Below are positions 1-5,817 of a stretch of 6,498 nucleotides of DNA, piece by piece; position 1 is the first letter of the stretch; every line of letters starts with the position of its first letter. The DNA lies in the NCBI GenBank assembly GCA_026224995.1, contig JAMFRX010000751.1, positions 1 to 6,498 of the forward strand, written 5' to 3'. Made by a program: the position numbers and the translations under genes. The notes beneath the pieces are model-generated. The model made no database searches. It had not been told where the DNA came from and worked only from the letters and a program-made list of their open reading frames with translations. The stretch is from Puia dinghuensis. GTDB taxonomy: Bacteria; Bacteroidota; Bacteroidia; Chitinophagales; Chitinophagaceae.

Positions 1-4
1 AGAA

Positions 5-2023
5 TTGCCAGACATCATTCAATTATTGCCCGACAACATCGCCAACCAGATAGCGGCCGGAGAAGTCATCCAGCGGCCGGCCAGCGCCGTTAAGGAGCTG
101 CTGGAGAATGCCGTGGATGCAGGCGCCACGGAGATCCGCCTCTTCGTGCAGGATGCGGGAAAGGCGCTGATCCAAACGGTGGACAACGGCAAAGGGATGA
201 GCGAGACAGACGCCCGCATGGCCTTCGAACGGCATGCCACGTCCAAGATCAGGAACATCGATGACCTCTTTCATATCAAAACAATGGGGTTCCGCGGCGA
301 AGCGCTCGCTTCCATTGCCGCGGTGTCGCAGGTAGAGCTAAAGACGAGGCGGCCGGAAGACGAAGCCGGCACCAGCATCGAGATCGAGAACAGCCGCGTC
401 ACCCGGCAGGAGCCCATAGCCATGGCGGTAGGCACGAGCATCGCCATGAAGAACCTCTTCTTCAATGTCCCGGCCCGCAGGAATTTCCTCAAGAGCAACC
501 CCGCCGAGATGCGGCATATTGTCGATGAGTTCATCCGGGTCGCGCTGGCTTTCCCCGCCGTGTTCTTTTCCCTGTCCGCCAACGGGCAGGAGATGATGCA
601 CCTGGAAAAAGGCAGCCTCAAGCAACGCATAGTGCAGGTGTTGGGCAACAGCTACGCCAGCAAGCTCGTCTCCGTCCAGGAGAATACCGACTATCTGAAT
701 ATCTATGGATTCGTCGGCAAGCCGGAGACGGCCAAGAAGACCAGAGGCGATCAATATTTTTTCGTCAACAGCCGGTTCATCCGCAGCGCCTACCTCAATC
801 ACGCCGTCATGGGCGCCTTCGCGGAGATGATCCCCCGGGACAGCTTCCCGCTGTATACATTGTTTATAGATCTGGACCCGGAACAGGTAGATGTCAACGT
901 GCATCCTACCAAACAGGAGATCAAATTCGAAGACGAAAAGATCGTGTATGCCTTCGTTCAGGCAGCTGTCAGGCATGCCCTCGCCCAGTTCAGCATCACC
1001 CCTACGCTGGATTTCGACCTGGACCCAAATATTCAGGGGCTGGATGCGGTAAGCAAACCCGTCTCCGAAGAGAAGAAAGCCGCCGTCGCCTCCTCTTCCC
1101 TATACCAGACCTTTACCCAAAAGAATCAGGCGCATTTTATAGAGCCCACCAATAAAAGCGAGCTTCGCCACTGGAAGGATTTCTACGAGGCCCCGGCCGA
1201 CAAACGGAAAACGGTCGACGCCGATCGCCCCGCTTCGGACGGCAACCTCCCTGACAATGGCGGGCATGCGGGCACGCTTCCCACCGACGAACAGGACCTC
1301 AAGGCCCTGGCCAGCTCTATCGGCAAGTCCGCCGGCGCACCCGGCGGTAGGGCTGGCGGCTCCTATGGCGCACCCGGCGGGCCGACGCAAGACCCGTCCC
1401 AGGGAAGCAATATGGAAAGCTGGATGGGACCTGCCCCGACGAGGATCATGCCTATAGAAGACGCTCCGCTGCAGCAGCTTTTGGCCACCTATATCGTGAC
1501 GCCCACCAACCGCAGCTTTATCCTCGTTCACCAGCAGGCCGCCCACGAGCGTATCCTATACGAACGATACAAAGATGCGGCCGCAGGCCAGCATATCCCC
1601 AGCCAGAAGAGCCTGTTCCCAGTGACCATCACCCTCACCGCGCCCGACGCGATCCTCCTCAACGAGCTGCTGCCCGACCTGCAGGTCGTCGGCTATAGCA
1701 TCGAACCGTTCGGAAAAGATAGTTTTATCATCCAGGGAACGCCGGCCGATACGACCCAGGGCAACGAGAAGGGGGTAATGGAAAGCCTGCTCGAGCAATA
1801 CAAGAACTTCTCCAGCGAGATCCGGTTCTCTAAACGCGAAAAGCTCATCCGCAGCCTTGCCCGGCAGGAAGCCGTGAAAGCCGGAACAGTCCTCACCCAA
1901 AAAGAAATGCGGACCCTCGTAGATGGCCTCTTCGCCTGCACCCAGCACAATGTCACTCCCGGCGGAGACCCTACTTACATTGAATTTAAGAAGGACTACG
2001 TAGAAAAATTGTTCGGGCGGTAG
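5..2023 (+). CDS. mutL: DNA mismatch repair protein MutL
   Basis: MutL is the ATP-driven matchmaker of methyl-independent or MutH-type mismatch repair. It is recruited by MutS at mispairs and licenses strand incision and removal in the cytoplasm. The 672-residue product carries the full GHKL ATPase signature: ANQIAAGEV (13-21), the N-box KELLEN (30-35, E31 likely catalytic, N35 binding Mg), VDNGKGM (59-65), ATSKI (78-82) and GFRGEALASI (95-104). The transducer domain includes NVPARRNFL (154-162) and VDVNVHPTKQEIKF (295-308). A disordered Gly/Pro-rich linker spans about 330-485, and a C-terminal dimerisation domain about 486-672 contains QQAAHERILYE (510-520). The start is taken at TTG because the protein begins exactly where relatives begin (MPDIIQLLP). 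Only one upstream codon is visible, so a start outside the window cannot be excluded. The C-terminal endonuclease motif is altered (see findings). It runs convergently to the next gene. Confidence 0.96.
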   Translation: MPDIIQLLPDNIANQIAAGEVIQRPASAVKELLENAVDAGATEIRLFVQDAGKALIQTVDNGKGMSETDARMAFERHATSKIRNIDDLFHIKTMGFRGEALASIAAVSQVELKTRRPEDEAGTSIEIENSRVTRQEPIAMAVGTSIAMKNLFFNVPARRNFLKSNPAEMRHIVDEFIRVALAFPAVFFSLSANGQEMMHLEKGSLKQRIVQVLGNSYASKLVSVQENTDYLNIYGFVGKPETAKKTRGDQYFFVNSRFIRSAYLNHAVMGAFAEMIPRDSFPLYTLFIDLDPEQVDVNVHPTKQEIKFEDEKIVYAFVQAAVRHALAQFSITPTLDFDLDPNIQGLDAVSKPVSEEKKAAVASSSLYQTFTQKNQAHFIEPTNKSELRHWKDFYEAPADKRKTVDADRPASDGNLPDNGGHAGTLPTDEQDLKALASSIGKSAGAPGGRAGGSYGAPGGPTQDPSQGSNMESWMGPAPTRIMPIEDAPLQQLLATYIVTPTNRSFILVHQQAAHERILYERYKDAAAGQHIPSQKSLFPVTITLTAPDAILLNELLPDLQVVGYSIEPFGKDSFIIQGTPADTTQGNEKGVMESLLEQYKNFSSEIRFSKREKLIRSLARQEAVKAGTVLTQKEMRTLVDGLFACTQHNVTPGGDPTYIEFKKDYVEKLFGR

Positions 2024-2042
2024 ATGGTCCGATCATAACGGT

Positions 2043-2070
2043 GGCCTGGCTTTCCCTGCCCGGCCAGGCC
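2043..2070. terminator. GC-rich hairpin between convergent genes, possible bidirectional terminator
   Basis: GGCCTGGC (2043-2050) is perfectly repeated in inverted form as GCCAGGCC (2063-2070), giving an 8-bp stem with a 12-nt loop. It lies 20 bp after the mutL stop and about 43 bp beyond the stop of the opposing barrel gene. A second CCAGGCC at 2099-2105 could compete for the left arm. There is no T-run on either strand after the stem, so it is not a textbook intrinsic terminator. Its position is the main argument. The rest of the 89-bp gap shows nothing else. Confidence 0.4.
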
Positions 2071-2112
2071 CGCGCGTTCATTCGCCGGTTGTCCTACACC
2101 AGGCCAGCCCGC

Positions 2113-4059
2113 TCATTTCGCCAACGGCTTAGGCTTTTTTCGACCGTCCCAAAGTATATACCGGAGGTACAGCTGGAAGCTGCTGTTACGCGACTGCGTG
2201 ATCTGCCCCGGCGCAAGCTGAACATCGATGAATTTGCTAAGTGCCTGGTTGTAGCGCAGACCGAAAATAAAGTGCTTATACGTATAGCTCGCATCCAGCA
2301 GGAAGCGAAACTCGCTGGTCTTTATCTGCTGGTAAAGTGTATCGCCTTTAAAGCTCTTGGTGGATTTTGAATCCACGAGCGCAGCCGATCCTCCAACAGC
2401 CACCGAGCTGTCGAAAGTCCCGATGGCATTGCTCAGCCGCGAGTACTGCAGGCCGGCCCCGATGTTCAGGTTCTTTATAGGTGCATAATGAATGCTTAGC
2501 GGCAAGTTGAAATAATATAATTGCTTGATGGACGCTGAATGCCGGATGGTGCTTCCTGGTATGGTGGCCGTGTCCGGCGCCGGGGAGCTGATCACCAGGT
2601 TCTTCTTCGTGGCTTGCGGCGTATTGAGCTGGGCCTCCAGCTGAACGTAGATATGTTTGCTAAAATAATATCTGAGCATGGGCACGGGGAGATAGTCGCT
2701 AAGTGTTCCGGTGATGCCCCCCGAGTTATAGCCCGAAGAATGCTGGCCGCCAATGGGGATGAATTGGTTGAGGCCGATGCCCACCATCCAGCCATGCTCT
2801 TTTTCTATTGGCTCCTCTGGTTCAGGCGGTGGCGGCGGCTTCTTATGGCTGCTGTCCTTTGCCAGAGTAGGCTTGGCCGGGGCGGGCTTCCCTGGTGTGC
2901 CGTTCGGCGGTGTACCGTTCGCCGGAGTGCCTTTTGCAGGAGTGCTCTTCCCTGGAATGCCGTTCGCCGGAGTATCTTTCGCCGGAATGCCACTGGCCGG
3001 AGTGTCATCCGTAGTTATATCCTTTCCTGGGGTATCCTTCCCCGGCGTATCCTTGGCCGCCAGGATAGTCACGGGCAGGTTTGTTCCAGGCCGGTTCGCC
3101 TCAGGATGGCCCTTCCCAGGATCGTTCGTCCCTGTCAGGTTCGTCTCAGGATGGCCCTTCTTAGAAAGGTCTTTTCCCGGCGCGCTCTCCCCAGGTTCGC
3201 CCTTCGTCGTTCCCCGGGCGCGAGGATCTCGTTTCCCTGCGTGATATCTCCGAGTCGCCGTCCTCCGGCCAATGCTATCCCCCGGCGTAACCGAAACGGT
3301 CGTCCCATCATCAGTCTTCTGGCCAGGGTGATGCGAGCTGCCCGGTCGGCCGGGATGGCCGCTGCCGACAGGCAAGGCCGGCTTTACTCCGCGGACGATG
3401 CGGGCATCTTTATGCATAGCCGAATCTTTCCCGCGGGAAGATCTAAAGGCCGTCGATCTCACGGGATGCGCAGATCCAACAGAAGGCTGCGATCCGCCAG
3501 GATCCAAAGGCCGCGATCCCGTGGGACCCGAAGGTGGCAACCCCGCAGGACCGGTAGGCTGCGACCCCGCAGGGCCCGTAGGCCGCGATCCGCCAGAACC
3601 TTGCGTTCCGGTGTGAGGCGGCTGGCCGGATGAAGCAGCAGGAATAGTCCCCTTATCCGGCACGGTAGGCGATGCAGACAGGGTTGATCCTGTCACGGTT
3701 CGGCCTGATGAAGCAACCGGCACATTCGACGATGCCGGCGGCGTTGGCCCCGGCAGGATGCGGCCAGATCCGGAAACAGGCGGTGTCGGCCCCGGCCTTT
3801 CGCCAGCCGGCACGGACTGAGTAACCTGCCGTTTCACCACCGCGCTCCCGCGAAACAGCCTTCCGGGGCAATTACATACACCTATCAACAACAGCAGAAG
3901 AAGGACCAGCAGCAACCAGCGCCGCCTGTCTTTCTTCCACCCCCCGGGCATCTCCTTATCCAGAAGCGTTTCCATAGCCGTCCAGGCCTCGCCGCTGTCC
4001 GGAAGGGACACCTGCAACAGCTTTTCAGCCCAAGGGTTATTATATTGTTGACTTGCCAT
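2113..4059 (-). CDS. Inner-membrane-anchored protein with long repetitive linker and C-terminal outer-membrane beta-barrel domain (putative sigma-factor partner)
   Basis: I do not recognise a named family for the whole 648-residue protein. Residues 1-47 are a small, probably cytoplasmic head (NPWAEKLL..., PDSGEAWTAMETLLDKEMP). KKDRRR (42-47) precedes a Leu-rich helix (48-63), so the positive-inside rule puts the N-terminus in the cytoplasm. Residues 65-407 are low-complexity Pro/Gly/Ser/Thr/Lys with at least three tandem-repeat families, ending in a PPPPPEPEEP stretch (408-417). Residues about 423-641 (GWMVGIGLNQFIPIGG..., MLRYYFSKHIYVQLEAQL, YYFNLPLSIHYAP, NIGAGLQYSRLS, FRFLLDASYTYKHFIFGLRYNQ, FQLYLRYILW) alternate aromatic/hydrophobic and polar residues, as in PorT/OMP_b-brl-type small outer-membrane barrels. 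The ATG overlaps the sigma-factor stop (TAATG), implying translational coupling. By position and topology the head could act as an anti-sigma domain; this is inference. Alternatively the helix is an unusually distal signal peptide. The CDS is certain enough; the function is not. Confidence 0.88.
   Translation of the reverse strand: MASQQYNNPWAEKLLQVSLPDSGEAWTAMETLLDKEMPGGWKKDRRRWLLLVLLLLLLIGVCNCPGRLFRGSAVVKRQVTQSVPAGERPGPTPPVSGSGRILPGPTPPASSNVPVASSGRTVTGSTLSASPTVPDKGTIPAASSGQPPHTGTQGSGGSRPTGPAGSQPTGPAGLPPSGPTGSRPLDPGGSQPSVGSAHPVRSTAFRSSRGKDSAMHKDARIVRGVKPALPVGSGHPGRPGSSHHPGQKTDDGTTVSVTPGDSIGRRTATRRYHAGKRDPRARGTTKGEPGESAPGKDLSKKGHPETNLTGTNDPGKGHPEANRPGTNLPVTILAAKDTPGKDTPGKDITTDDTPASGIPAKDTPANGIPGKSTPAKGTPANGTPPNGTPGKPAPAKPTLAKDSSHKKPPPPPEPEEPIEKEHGWMVGIGLNQFIPIGGQHSSGYNSGGITGTLSDYLPVPMLRYYFSKHIYVQLEAQLNTPQATKKNLVISSPAPDTATIPGSTIRHSASIKQLYYFNLPLSIHYAPIKNLNIGAGLQYSRLSNAIGTFDSSVAVGGSAALVDSKSTKSFKGDTLYQQIKTSEFRFLLDASYTYKHFIFGLRYNQALSKFIDVQLAPGQITQSRNSSFQLYLRYILWDGRKKPKPLAK
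2860..3054 (-). repeat. Thirteen 15-bp repeats encoding a degenerate K-D/G-T-P-A/G pentapeptide
   Basis: Residues 336-400 of the barrel protein break into thirteen five-residue units: KDTPG, KDTPG, KDITT, DDTPA, SGIPA, KDTPA, NGIPG, KSTPA, KGTPA, NGTPP, NGTPG, KPAPA and KPTLA. The core is x-x-T/I-P-A/G with Lys or Asn leading. The tract runs almost directly into the proline-rich segment and then the barrel, so it probably forms an extended periplasmic spacer. Confidence 0.85.
3070..3159 (-). repeat. Two 45-bp direct repeats encoding KGHPE-x-N-x-x-GTN-x-P-x
   Basis: Residues 301-315 and 316-330 of the barrel protein are two copies of a 15-residue unit (KGHPETNLTGTNDPG and KGHPEANRPGTNLPV). 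The DNA under the HPE part is nearly identical between copies, suggesting a fairly recent duplication compared with the flanking units. Confidence 0.75.
3472..3591 (-). repeat. Five 24-bp repeats encoding a Gly/Pro-rich octapeptide
   Basis: Residues 157-196 of the barrel protein read GSRPTGPA, GSQPTGPA, GLPPSGPT, GSRPLDPG and GSQPSVGS. The unit is collagen-like in composition but lacks a strict G-x-y triplet period, so it is better called a Gly/Pro octapeptide repeat. It lies near the membrane-proximal end of the predicted periplasmic linker. Confidence 0.75.
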
Positions 4060-4061
4060 TA
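4057..4061 (-). promoter_or_regulatory. TAATG stop/start overlap (translational coupling)
   Basis: On the minus strand the TAA stop of the sigma factor (4061-4059) shares its last A with the ATG of the barrel gene (4059-4057). A ribosome finishing the sigma factor can reinitiate on the partner. This fits a fixed ratio of sigma factor to a regulator encoded next to it. Confidence 0.8.
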
Positions 4062-4613
4062 CGTACTGGATTCCATAAGGTTTATGATTACTTTCAGCTG
4101 CCGCCTGGCATCACTCAAATGCCATCTGCTGGTGCCCTCGCTCATCTGCAGCAGGGTCGCTATCTCGCGATGAGAATAGCCATCGACGATATAAAGATTG
4201 AACACCAGGCGGGTGGTAACAGGTAGCCGGTGGATCATGCCAAGCAGCTCGTCGCCGCTGAGCTTTGAAAGCGCTTGATTGTCGATACCCGGCTCCTCCT
4301 CTTTATCAGGCAGCATCTCCCGGTCGAGGATCGCCTTTTGCCTTCGCAGCGAGTCAAGGGCCGTATTGATCACTATCGTCCGCATCCAGGTATAAAGGGT
4401 CGCCTTGACTGCATCAAAGCGCCCTATTTGCTTGAAGACCTTCAAAAAGGCATCGTTAACTACCTCCACGGCATTTTGACGATCCCGGATATAGCGGAGA
4501 CAAAGAGCCATCATCGCAGGATAAAATCGCTTATAGAGATCTTCCTGCGCTCTGCGGTCGTTTTTCAGACAACCCCGGATTGTTATTTGTATGTCATCTT
4601 CTGAAGGATACAA
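4059..4613 (-). CDS. RNA polymerase ECF-type sigma-70 family sigma factor
   Basis: This 184-residue protein has the two-domain ECF layout and would redirect RNA polymerase to a small set of promoters. Sigma region 2 spans about 22-92: RAQEDLYKRFYPAMMALCLRY, then NAVEVVNDAFLKVFKQIGRFD, then LYTWMRTIVINTALDSLRR, where core binding and -10 recognition reside. Sigma region 4 spans about 121-177, with LPVTTRLVFNLYIVDGYSHREIA and a helix-turn-helix continuing through SEGTSRWHLSDARRQL for -35 contact. No extra C-terminal domain is present. The first plausible initiator is TTG (4613-4611). The frame is open upstream but holds no ATG before the previous gene's stop, and the next internal Met (residue 34) would remove part of region 2. 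AGGA sits only 2 nt before the TTG. The start is 8 bp after the upstream stop, and the stop overlaps the next start, so all three genes are probably one operon. Target promoters are unknown. Confidence 0.92.
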   Translation of the reverse strand: MYPSEDDIQITIRGCLKNDRRAQEDLYKRFYPAMMALCLRYIRDRQNAVEVVNDAFLKVFKQIGRFDAVKATLYTWMRTIVINTALDSLRRQKAILDREMLPDKEEEPGIDNQALSKLSGDELLGMIHRLPVTTRLVFNLYIVDGYSHREIATLLQMSEGTSRWHLSDARRQLKVIINLMESST

Positions 4614-4621
4614 TGTCCTGC

Positions 4622-5674
4622 CTATAATTTCTGGATCCTGCTCCTGCTTGTCACGTTCCCGTACTGAATCTGAATGTAATAGATGCCTGACTGCAAGCCC
4701 GCTATCGGAAGGCTCAGGTGGTTGTTCCCCTGCATACCGGAGACGGATACCTGCTGAACCTGGTTGCCCATGCTGTTGTACACCCGGATATAGATCATCT
4801 CCGCCTTATCCAGCCTCACATCCATGTACACCTGGTTGCTCGTGGGATTCGGATAGGAAGGCACATAGTGGGCAAGGCTGTCAGCTCCATAAGTGCTGTC
4901 CGGACGAGTGCCGATGCTATCGGGCGGAACTATTCCAATACTATCCGGTGGAAGCTTGCCGATACTGTCAGGAGGGACCCTGATAATGCTATCTGGCGGT
5001 ACCTTACCGATACTATCCGGTGGCACCGTAACGATACTGTCAGGAGGAACCCTGATGATGCTGTCCGGGGGAACCGGCCCACCCACCGAATCCGTGACAT
5101 TTATCGTCTGACATTGCTGACTCCTGCACAGGTTGGTGTTTAAATAGACACATATAGTATAGGTCCCGGGGGTGAAGCTCCGGGTCAGGCTATCGCCGAC
5201 GCCGGCCGCGGTGCCATTCACGGACCAGGAAACAGTGTCGTGTGTCGCACCGGCTAGAACGGGTTGGGCAGTGAAATGATAGACGCTGGGGCGGTGTGTG
5301 CTGTCCCGGAAGTAATAAAAGCTGATGCTGCATGTAGTCGGCGGCGGCGCGGCGATCGTAATAGTCTGTGCGGACGAGTCATGGCAGCCCGTAGCAGTAT
5401 TGCGGATCAGGTGGATCACGGTATAGTTCCCGGGACCCCTATAGGTATGTGTGACCCCTACGTAGTTTCCGAAGCCCACCTGCGTGGTGTCGCCGAAGCT
5501 CCAGAAGTGCTGGACGCCGGTGAGGGAGTCAGCCGCGCGGAAATAGACCGTGTTGCCACTGGGCGACGCATAGAACTGTGCGGTACAGGTGGCGCTGTCC
5601 GGGGCCTGGGCATGGGCCTGAACCAGACCGCATAAGGAGAAAAAGAGGATAAGTGTGTAAAGCTTGCTGTTCAT
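4622..5674 (-). CDS. Secreted PKD-domain protein with PPDSI repeats and type IX secretion sorting tail
   Basis: The 350-residue protein starts with a classic signal peptide (KLYTLILFFSLCGLVQAHAQ, cleavage near residue 23). Two Ig-like/PKD-type domains follow. The first (about 27-108) has the diagnostic WSFGD (58-62) and HTYRGPGNYTV; the second (about 115-193) has VSWSVNG (148-154) and SFTPGTYTICVYL. Paired cysteines (C30/C97, C115, C175/C183/C188) suggest disulfides outside the cytoplasm. Seven PPDSI octapeptides (201-256) form a hinge before the C-terminal domain (about 269-350). That domain has YPNPTSNQVYMDV, IYIRVYNSMGNQV and GIYYIQIQYGN, and ends in SRSRIQKL: the Por secretion-system (T9SS) type A sorting signature, normally cleaved during export across the outer membrane. 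The likely location is the cell surface or medium. PKD domains usually bind proteins or glycans, but no catalytic domain is present. It is the first gene of the compact sigma/barrel block, 8 bp before the sigma gene, so it may be a ligand, adhesin or output of that system (inference). Confidence 0.92.
   Translation of the reverse strand: MNSKLYTLILFFSLCGLVQAHAQAPDSATCTAQFYASPSGNTVYFRAADSLTGVQHFWSFGDTTQVGFGNYVGVTHTYRGPGNYTVIHLIRNTATGCHDSSAQTITIAAPPPTTCSISFYYFRDSTHRPSVYHFTAQPVLAGATHDTVSWSVNGTAAGVGDSLTRSFTPGTYTICVYLNTNLCRSQQCQTINVTDSVGGPVPPDSIIRVPPDSIVTVPPDSIGKVPPDSIIRVPPDSIGKLPPDSIGIVPPDSIGTRPDSTYGADSLAHYVPSYPNPTSNQVYMDVRLDKAEMIYIRVYNSMGNQVQQVSVSGMQGNNHLSLPIAGLQSGIYYIQIQYGNVTSRSRIQKL
4907..5074 (-). 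repeat. Seven 24-bp tandem repeats encoding (V/L)PPDSI-x-x
   Basis: Residues 201-256 of the PKD protein are VPPDSIIR, VPPDSIVT, VPPDSIGK, VPPDSIIR, VPPDSIGK, LPPDSIGI and VPPDSIGT, followed by a decayed RPDSTYG. The units fill 168 bp exactly. They differ mostly at third codon positions (for example GAC/GAT, ATC/ATT and the proline codons), while the PPDSI core never changes. The tract links the second PKD domain to the T9SS tail. Confidence 0.93.
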
Positions 5675-5688
5675 AAACCTGGGTTTAT
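5673..5688. promoter_or_regulatory. Inverted repeat overlapping the PKD-gene start codon
   Basis: ATAAACC (5673-5679) and GGTTTAT (5682-5688) form a perfect 7-bp inverted repeat around a 2-bp centre. On the coding (minus) strand the right arm contains the first two bases of the ATG (5674-5672). It could be an operator, or an mRNA hairpin limiting access to the start codon. The 2-nt centre is too tight for a full hairpin, so a DNA-binding dimer site is at least as likely. Confidence 0.4.
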
Positions 5689-5691
5689 CGT

Positions 5692-5716
5692 TAAAGAGGA
5701 TATTCGTTCCTCCTTA
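5692..5716 (-). promoter_or_regulatory. 9-bp stem-loop in the leader, enclosing an AAGGAGG sequence
   Basis: On the minus strand TAAGGAGGA (5716-5708), a 7-nt loop and TCCTCTTTA (5700-5692) pair over nine positions with one G-U. The left arm includes a perfect Shine-Dalgarno-like AAGGAGG. It lies about 35 nt before the PKD ATG, too far to serve that start, and no start codon sits at a suitable distance. It may be a weak terminator or attenuator (a short U-run follows) or a 5' mRNA stabilising hairpin. Confidence 0.35.
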
Positions 5717-5757
5717 CGTACGCCCATGGCGGGGGAAACGTTGGGTAGGCAGCGCCA

Positions 5758-5771
5758 TTTTTTTGGGGGGG
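5758..5771. repeat. Adjacent homopolymers T7 then G7
   Basis: Seven T (5758-5764) are followed directly by seven G (5765-5771). On the coding strand of the PKD operon this reads C7A7, about 84-97 bp upstream of the ATG. It is a potential slippage site that would alter promoter or leader spacing. Confidence 0.6.
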
Positions 5772-5817
5772 CTTTCCGGCGGACGGCGACGGCGGCTCCC
5801 CTGTAAGCCAAACGGAC

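Larger units (their letters stand above)
5675..5817. other. Intergenic leader of the PKD-sigma-barrel operon
   Basis: This 143-bp gap separates the dacB-like stop from the PKD gene start, both on the minus strand, and is the only non-coding space upstream of the three-gene block. I looked for a Bacteroidota promoter (TTG, about 20 bp, TAnnTTTG) on the minus strand and found no convincing match. A clear intrinsic terminator for dacB is also missing. The gap holds two inverted repeats and a T7G7 junction, listed separately. Confidence 0.6.

Noticed and set aside
338..976. Minus-strand open frame of 212 codons inside mutL
   Set aside because: It overlaps the conserved MutL ATPase/transducer region, shows no recognisable domain, and arises from GC-rich codon bias.
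3472..3591. True collagen triple-helix domain
   Set aside because: Gly/Pro-rich, but glycine does not recur every third residue; the period is eight.
2539..3633. Long plus-strand open frame of 364 codons antisense to the barrel gene, plus overlapping frame 2753-3244 with GVPFAGV-like repeats
   Set aside because: It is Arg-rich and low complexity, mirroring the Pro/Gly repeat codons on the opposite strand. The minus-strand frame has a membrane helix, a barrel domain and a coupled start, so the plus frames are shadows.
3862..3885. Lipoprotein signal (lipobox) at the Leu-rich helix of the barrel protein
   Set aside because: The cysteine context is IGVCNC; Val just before Cys is a poor lipobox, and a 47-residue N-region would be far too long.
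4907..5074. CRISPR array
   Set aside because: The 24-bp units are directly abutting with no spacers, and are in frame inside a coding region.
4893..5111. Plus-strand frame with repeated MLSGGT-like units
   Set aside because: It is the antisense reading of the PPDSI repeats. The minus strand has signal peptide, PKD domains and sorting tail.
5733..5771. Plus-strand intrinsic terminator ending in T7
   Set aside because: No plus-strand gene ends nearby, and the preceding stem (GGC-AGC-GCC) is only 3 bp.
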